Of a DNA stretch of 9,934 nucleotides, positions 5,477 to 9,934 are shown piece after piece. Under the pieces are notes generated by a model. That model had not been told where the DNA came from, did no database searches, and was given only the letters and a program-made list of their open reading frames with translations. The position numbers and the translations under genes were made by a program. The DNA comes from Defluviitaleaceae bacterium (GTDB lineage: Bacteria > Bacillota > Clostridia > Lachnospirales > UBA5962). Every line of letters begins with the position of its first letter. The stretch's first letter is position 1. The stretch lies in NCBI GenBank assembly GCA_009780765.1, contig WQZK01000046.1:1-9934 (forward strand), read 5' to 3'.

Positions 5477-5890
5477 TTAAATAATTAATGCCCTAACTTC
5501 TTCTGGCAACTCTTCAGGAGTAGAATTCATACTTATAACAAACTCAACACCGTTGTCTTTAGAAATTCTATCTAATTTATTAACTAATTTAACTAAATCT
5601 TCATTTTCTAAAGTTTTTATAATATTTGTAAGTCCATCTACAAAAATTTCAACAATATCACCGTTTTGTGATAAAATTCCGTAAACAAACCCAATAAATT
5701 CTCTATAATTAGAAAGCGGAAAGTTTTCTGTAGAAACAAATCTTATATCTCTCCCGATTTCAAACATTTGTCTACTATCATCATCAATAAAAACTATATG
5801 CCCGCTAGTTGTTTTAATTGCATTGTTAGCCATATCTATTAGCTTTTTGGTTTTACCTTCACCTTTTTTGCCTGCTATAAATTTGATCAT
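5477..5890 (-). CDS. Small P-loop NTPase of unknown function
   Basis: This 137-residue cytosolic protein has a Walker A motif at its very start (AGKKGEGKT, residues 6-14) and a Walker B-like hydrophobic strand ending in Asp (DIVEIFVDG, 78-86). The rest alternates strands and helices like a minimal P-loop domain, with no DNA-binding or membrane segment visible. Similar short proteins in Clostridia are, as I recall, often labelled ATP-binding or, misleadingly, PilT-like; the length is far too short for a real PilT motor. The start is supported by AAGGAGGAGA just upstream and by its own promoter. It heads a leftward unit with radC and is divergent from the topoisomerase genes, so a link to DNA metabolism is only contextual. 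Confidence 0.8.
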   Translation of the reverse strand: MIKFIAGKKGEGKTKKLIDMANNAIKTTSGHIVFIDDDSRQMFEIGRDIRFVSTENFPLSNYREFIGFVYGILSQNGDIVEIFVDGLTNIIKTLENEDLVKLVNKLDRISKDNGVEFVISMNSTPEELPEEVRALII

Positions 5891-5935
5891 TGCAATCTCC
5901 TCCTTGAAAGTTATGTATACTTTAATACTATCTTT

Positions 5936-5964
5936 ATTATACTTACTATTCGCAAAAATTACAA
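5936..5964 (-). promoter_or_regulatory. Promoter of the P-loop/radC unit
   Basis: On the minus strand there is a -35 box TTGTAA (5964-5959) and a perfect -10 box TATAAT (5941-5936) with a 17-bp spacer. It fires leftward, with its -35 only 17 bp away from that of the opposing topoisomerase promoter. Confidence 0.7.
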
Positions 5965-5981
5965 CACCTTTTTAAAATTAT

Positions 5982-6010
5982 TTGTTTTTTTTAATAATTT
6001 GTGGTAAAAT
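5982..6010 (+). promoter_or_regulatory. Promoter of the topoisomerase pair
   Basis: The -35 box TTGTTT (5982-5987) and -10 box TAAAAT (6005-6010) are 17 bp apart, with an extended -10 TGG at 6002-6004. It gives a very short leader before GAGGTG (6020-6025) and the ATG at 6031. Confidence 0.65.
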
Positions 6011-6030
6011 ATACGTTGTGAGGTGCTAAA

Positions 6031-8007
6031 ATGAGTGATGAGAGAAAAAATAATTATGACAACGAAAGCATAACTTCTTTAAAAGGTGCTGATAGGGTTA
6101 GGAAACGCCCTTCGGTTATTTTTGGGTCTGACGGGCTTGAAGGTTGCCAACACTCGGTTTTTGAGATTTTATCAAATTCGATAGACGAAGCAAGAGAAGG
6201 TTATGGAAATATCATAGAAATTAAAAAATTTAAAGATAGCTCAATAGAAATTAAGGATTACGGGCGCGGTATCCCTGTTGACTACAATCAAAACGAAGGA
6301 AGATACAACTGGGAGCTTGTTTTTTGTGAGCTTTATGCTGGAGGGAAATACTTAAATAATTCGGGCGAAAATTATGAATATAGCCTTGGGCTTAATGGGC
6401 TTGGGCTTTGCTCTACTCAATATGCTTCCGAGTTTATGGATGTTGAAATTATACGTGATGGATATATATACAAGCTAACGTTTGAAAAAGGCGAAAATGT
6501 TGGTGAGTTTGTTAAAGAGAGAACAGGCAAAAAGCAAACAGGCACAACAATTAAATGGAAACCCGATTTAGAAGTTTTTACGGATATAAATATTCCAGTT
6601 AACTACTTTTTAGATATACTAAAAAAGCAAGCAATAGTAAACTCTGGGCTTAAATTTATTCTTTTCGATGAAGAAAGTGGCGAAACTTATGAATTTTTGT
6701 ATGATAGTGGAATTGTTGACTATATAAAAGAAGTTAATAACGATAAAAACTTTACTGATATTTGTGTTTTAGCCTCTGAAGCACGTGGAAAAGACAGAGA
6801 GGACAAGCCAGAATATAAGCTTAAATTCGAGCTTGCATTTTGTTTTAATAACGACACAAATTTAACTGAATATTACCATAATTCTAGCTTTTTGGAGTAT
6901 GGCGGTTCGCCTGATAAGGCTGTTAAGCTCGCTTTTGTTTCGGCTATAGATAGCTATATAAAAACTTTAGGGCTATATAAAAAAGATGAAAAGAAAATTA
7001 TTTTTTCTGATATTGAGGATAGCTTAGTTTTAATATCAAATTCTTTTTCGACTATTACAAGCTATGAAAACCAAACAAAAAAATCTATAAACAACAAGTT
7101 TATTGCCGACTATATGAACGATTTTCTTAAAAAACAGCTTGAAGTTTATTTTATAGAAAATAAAACCGAAGCTGATAAAATTGCAAATCAAATACTTGCA
7201 AATAAACGTAGCCGTGAAACGGCAGAAAAAACAAGGTTAAATATTAGAAAAAAGCTTACAGGCAATCTTGATATAAGTAACCGCGTTGAAAAGTTTGTAA
7301 ATTGCCGCACGAAAGATATAAATTTGCGTGAATTATATATCGTTGAGGGTGATTCTGCTTTAGGCTCAGTTAAACTTGGTAGAGATGCCGAGTTTCAAGC
7401 AATTATGCCTATTCGTGGTAAGCCCTTAAATTGTCTTAAAGCTGACTATGAAAAAATATTTAATTCAGACACGATTGTTGATTTAATTAAGGTTTTAGGC
7501 TGTGGAGTTGAAATTAAAACAAAGCACAATACCGAGTTTAATTCGTTTAATTTAGACCAGCTTAGATGGAATAAAATCATTATTTGTACTGATGCCGATG
7601 TTGACGGGTTTCAAATAAGAACTCTAATTTTAACCATGCTCTTTAGGCTTGTACCTACTCTTATAGATACGTGCAAGGTTTTTATTGCCGAATCTCCTCT
7701 TTATGAAATAACTTCGGGCAAAAAAACTTATTTTGCGTATAGTGATAAAGAAAAAAATAGCATTGTTTCAAAAATTAGTGGAAAATATAAAATTCAGCGT
7801 TCTAAAGGGCTTGGCGAAAATGAGCCAGAAATGATGTGGCAAACCACTATGAACCCAGAAACCAGAAAACTTATTGCAGTGGTGCCAGAAGACCTTGAAA
7901 AAACGCAACACATGTTTGATGTTTTACTTGGTGATGACATAAAGGGTCGCAAAGAATTTATTGAAAGCCATGGGCACAAATACATTGATTTAAGCGAGGT
8001 GATATAG
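6031..8007 (+). CDS. parE: Type IIA topoisomerase ATPase subunit, ParE/GyrB-like (divergent)
   Basis: This 658-residue ATPase subunit works with the A-type subunit encoded next to it to pass one DNA duplex through another. The GHKL ATPase domain keeps E45, N49, D52 and E53 (FEILSNSIDEA), D76, R79 and G80 (DYGRGIP), K106 (AGGKY) and the transducer Lys in ENQTKK (K350). The Toprim domain keeps E439 (VEGDSA), D521, D523 and D525 (TDADVDG), and SKGLGENEPE (591-600). The usual ATP-lid sequence around GLHGVG is GLNGLG here, and the linker around 230-340 is unlike canonical GyrB. It resembles a second GyrB/ParE type I recall from Lachnospiraceae-like Clostridia. The parE name is chosen because the partner lacks a GyrA box; many databases may call it gyrase B. 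Confidence 0.88.
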   Translation: MSDERKNNYDNESITSLKGADRVRKRPSVIFGSDGLEGCQHSVFEILSNSIDEAREGYGNIIEIKKFKDSSIEIKDYGRGIPVDYNQNEGRYNWELVFCELYAGGKYLNNSGENYEYSLGLNGLGLCSTQYASEFMDVEIIRDGYIYKLTFEKGENVGEFVKERTGKKQTGTTIKWKPDLEVFTDINIPVNYFLDILKKQAIVNSGLKFILFDEESGETYEFLYDSGIVDYIKEVNNDKNFTDICVLASEARGKDREDKPEYKLKFELAFCFNNDTNLTEYYHNSSFLEYGGSPDKAVKLAFVSAIDSYIKTLGLYKKDEKKIIFSDIEDSLVLISNSFSTITSYENQTKKSINNKFIADYMNDFLKKQLEVYFIENKTEADKIANQILANKRSRETAEKTRLNIRKKLTGNLDISNRVEKFVNCRTKDINLRELYIVEGDSALGSVKLGRDAEFQAIMPIRGKPLNCLKADYEKIFNSDTIVDLIKVLGCGVEIKTKHNTEFNSFNLDQLRWNKIIICTDADVDGFQIRTLILTMLFRLVPTLIDTCKVFIAESPLYEITSGKKTYFAYSDKEKNSIVSKISGKYKIQRSKGLGENEPEMMWQTTMNPETRKLIAVVPEDLEKTQHMFDVLLGDDIKGRKEFIESHGHKYIDLSEVI

Positions 8008-9934
8008 TGGCTGATAAAAATATAATTGAACAACAAATTACAGATACTCTTGAGCTTAACTATATGCCTTATGCCATGAGTGTTATTGTTTCGCGTGCAA
8101 TTCCTGAAATTGATGGATTTAAGCCATCGCACAGAAAATTATTGTACACCATGTATAAAATGGGACTTTTAAGTGGTGAGCGCCGTAAATCGGCCGATGT
8201 TGTTGGGCAAACTATGCAGCTTAACCCTCATGGTGATGGGCCTATATATGAAACGCTTGTGCGTCTTACAAGGGGCTATGCTGCACTCATGCACCCCTTT
8301 ATAGATTCTAAGGGCAATTTTGGTAAAGTTTATTCAAGAGATATGGCGTATGCTGCAAGCCGTTACACAGAGGTTAAGCTTGCATCTATTTGTACTGAAA
8401 TTTTTAAGGACATAGACAAAGACACCGTTGATTTTATAGATAATTATAATGGCGAGCTTAAAGAGCCTGTTTTATTTCCAACCACTTTTCCAAATCTTTT
8501 GGTAACGCCAAATACAGGTATTGCTGTTGGTATGGCAAGCACTGTTGCAAGCTTTAACTTAAAGGAAGTTTGCGAGGCCACTATTCAATACATAAAAAAC
8601 AATGATGTTGATATATCTAAATATCTCTTGGCTCCCGATTTTTCAACAGGTGGAAGTTTAATATATAACAAGAAGGATATGGAAAAAATATATGAAACAG
8701 GCCGTGGAAGTTTTAAGGTTCGTGGCAAGTATCGTTATGATAAGAAAAATAGTTGTATTGAAATTTATGAAATTCCGTATTCTACAACTATTGAAGCAAT
8801 TATGGATAAAACTATCACACTTGTTAAGAGCGGTAAAATCCGTGATATTACTGATGTTAGAGATGAAACCGATTTAAAGGGGCTTAAAATTGCGATTGAT
8901 ATAAGAAAATCATCAAATCCTGAGCTTGTTGTGCAGAAGTTGTATTCTATGACACCCCTTCAGGACAGCTTTAGCTGTAATTTTAACTTGCTTATAGATG
9001 GGCAACCTAGAACTTTGGGCGTTAAAGAAATAATTCACGAATGGGTTAGGTTTAGAAAAAATTGTATTGTTAGGCAGATTAAATATAGTATTAGTAAAAA
9101 GACTGAAAGGCTTCATCTCTTAACAGGTCTTTCTAAAATCTTGTTAGATATTGATAAGGCTATTGCAATTATTAGAAATACTGAAGAAGATTCTAAGGTA
9201 ATTCCTAATCTTATGGATGGCTTTGATATTGAAAAATTGCAAGCAGAATATGTTGCAGAAATAAAACTTAGAAATCTTAACAAAGAATATCTCTTAAATA
9301 AAGTTTCTGAAAAAGATGCGTTGGAAAAAGAAATTGCTGATCTAAAAAACACCTTAGGCGACGAAAAAAAAATTGATACAATTATTATAAAAGATTTAAA
9401 AGAAGTTTCAAAAAAACATGGCATGGATAGGCAAACAGAAATTATTTATGAAGAAGAGATACAAACAATTTCTGAAGATGATTTTATTGAAGATTATCCG
9501 CTTAAAATCTTTCTCACTAAGCAGAATTATTTTAAGAAAATATCGCTCGTTTCTCTAAGAAGCTCGGGTGAACAAAATATTAAAGAAGATGATGAGATTG
9601 TAGAAGAATTTGAAACTACAAACAAGTCAGAACTTTTATTTTTCTCGAATAAGCATAATGTTTATAAGCAAAAGGCACACGAAATGCCTGATTCTAGAGC
9701 TTCGGCTCTTGGTGATTATCTACCTAATCTTCTTAAAATGGATGAGGATGAAAAAATACTATACATTGCTGCAACAACAGATTTCAAAGGCTTTATGATA
9801 TTTGGCTTTGAAAATGGTAAAATTGCCAAAATAACTATGGATAGCTATAGCACCAAGCTAAACCGCAAAAAAATTATAAATGCTTACTCTAATAAAGATA
9901 AAATTATTTTTATAGACTATATTTTAGAAGATAG
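8007..9934 (+). CDS. parC: Type IIA topoisomerase DNA-cleavage subunit, ParC/GyrA-like, partial at right edge
   Basis: A GTG start at 8007 opens a frame with no stop to the window edge (642 codons seen, 3' end missing). The GTG shares one base with the parE stop (TAGTG) and follows GAGGTGAT at 7996-8003, so translation is coupled. The breakage-reunion domain has the catalytic tyrosine in SRYTEVKL (Y120) preceded by R119, and DNYNGELKEP and GIAVGMAST near 145-179. A coiled coil spans about 415-455, and beta-pinwheel sequence begins near 495. At the place of the GyrA box (QRRGGKG) the protein reads LRSSGEQN (517-524), so no box is seen. Positions equivalent to E. coli GyrA Ser83 and Asp87 are Gly78 and Glu82 in NPHGDGPIYE. 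This favours a topoisomerase IV-like enzyme. Confidence 0.9.
   Translation, partial: MADKNIIEQQITDTLELNYMPYAMSVIVSRAIPEIDGFKPSHRKLLYTMYKMGLLSGERRKSADVVGQTMQLNPHGDGPIYETLVRLTRGYAALMHPFIDSKGNFGKVYSRDMAYAASRYTEVKLASICTEIFKDIDKDTVDFIDNYNGELKEPVLFPTTFPNLLVTPNTGIAVGMASTVASFNLKEVCEATIQYIKNNDVDISKYLLAPDFSTGGSLIYNKKDMEKIYETGRGSFKVRGKYRYDKKNSCIEIYEIPYSTTIEAIMDKTITLVKSGKIRDITDVRDETDLKGLKIAIDIRKSSNPELVVQKLYSMTPLQDSFSCNFNLLIDGQPRTLGVKEIIHEWVRFRKNCIVRQIKYSISKKTERLHLLTGLSKILLDIDKAIAIIRNTEEDSKVIPNLMDGFDIEKLQAEYVAEIKLRNLNKEYLLNKVSEKDALEKEIADLKNTLGDEKKIDTIIIKDLKEVSKKHGMDRQTEIIYEEEIQTISEDDFIEDYPLKIFLTKQNYFKKISLVSLRSSGEQNIKEDDEIVEEFETTNKSELLFFSNKHNVYKQKAHEMPDSRASALGDYLPNLLKMDEDEKILYIAATTDFKGFMIFGFENGKIAKITMDSYSTKLNRKKIINAYSNKDKIIFIDYILED

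Noticed and set aside
8692..9798. Several short open frames on both strands near the right edge
   Set aside because: All lie within the continuous parC-like frame that starts at 8007 and stays open to the edge, and none has its own ribosome binding site or recognisable protein.

Overview
This AT-rich window looks chromosomal and comes from a low-GC Gram-positive anaerobe of the Clostridia. The best guess is a Lachnospiraceae-like lineage, from the isc gene order, the MnmA sequence style and the atypical topoisomerase pair; this rests on remembered family features, not a search. Ribosome binding sites are strong (AGGAGG or AGGTGA types) and most promoters have 17-bp spacers. I see no insertion sequence, CRISPR array, prophage gene or integration site.

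Layout. (1) Positions 1-137 hold no convincing gene. A TTGACA/TATCCT promoter then drives a two-tRNA unit, tRNA with anticodon CAU followed by tRNA-Asp(GUC), closed by a hairpin and T-run terminator. (2) A hotdog-fold thioesterase gene resembling fluoroacetyl-CoA thioesterase FlK (574-963) is followed by a tightly packed iron-sulfur and tRNA-thiolation operon: iscR (Rrf2 regulator), iscS (cysteine desulfurase), iscU (scaffold), mnmA (tRNA 2-thiouridylase). Downstream is a small unrecognised gene with two Cys pairs. (3) After a bidirectional terminator come two leftward genes, radC (JAMM/MPN+ domain) preceded in its operon by a small P-loop protein of unknown function. (4) A back-to-back divergent promoter separates them from a rightward pair of type IIA topoisomerase subunits, a ParE/GyrB-like ATPase and a ParC/GyrA-like subunit that runs off the right edge still open.

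How it works together. IscS would supply sulfur both to IscU for Fe-S assembly and to MnmA for 2-thiouridine in tRNA, with IscR sensing Fe-S status. The clearest regulatory signal is a 49-bp promoter module present twice with the same internal spacing, upstream of the thioesterase gene and of iscR. It contains an identical 21-bp element overlapping the -35 box, so the thioesterase probably belongs to the IscR regulon. The topoisomerase pair keeps its catalytic residues, but its A subunit lacks a recognisable GyrA box and has changed quinolone-contact positions, which suggests a topoisomerase IV-like enzyme instead of a supercoiling gyrase.

Most of the window is housekeeping. I found no clear novel multi-gene system; the points worth following are the shared IscR-type module, the two small unrecognised genes and the divergent topoisomerase.
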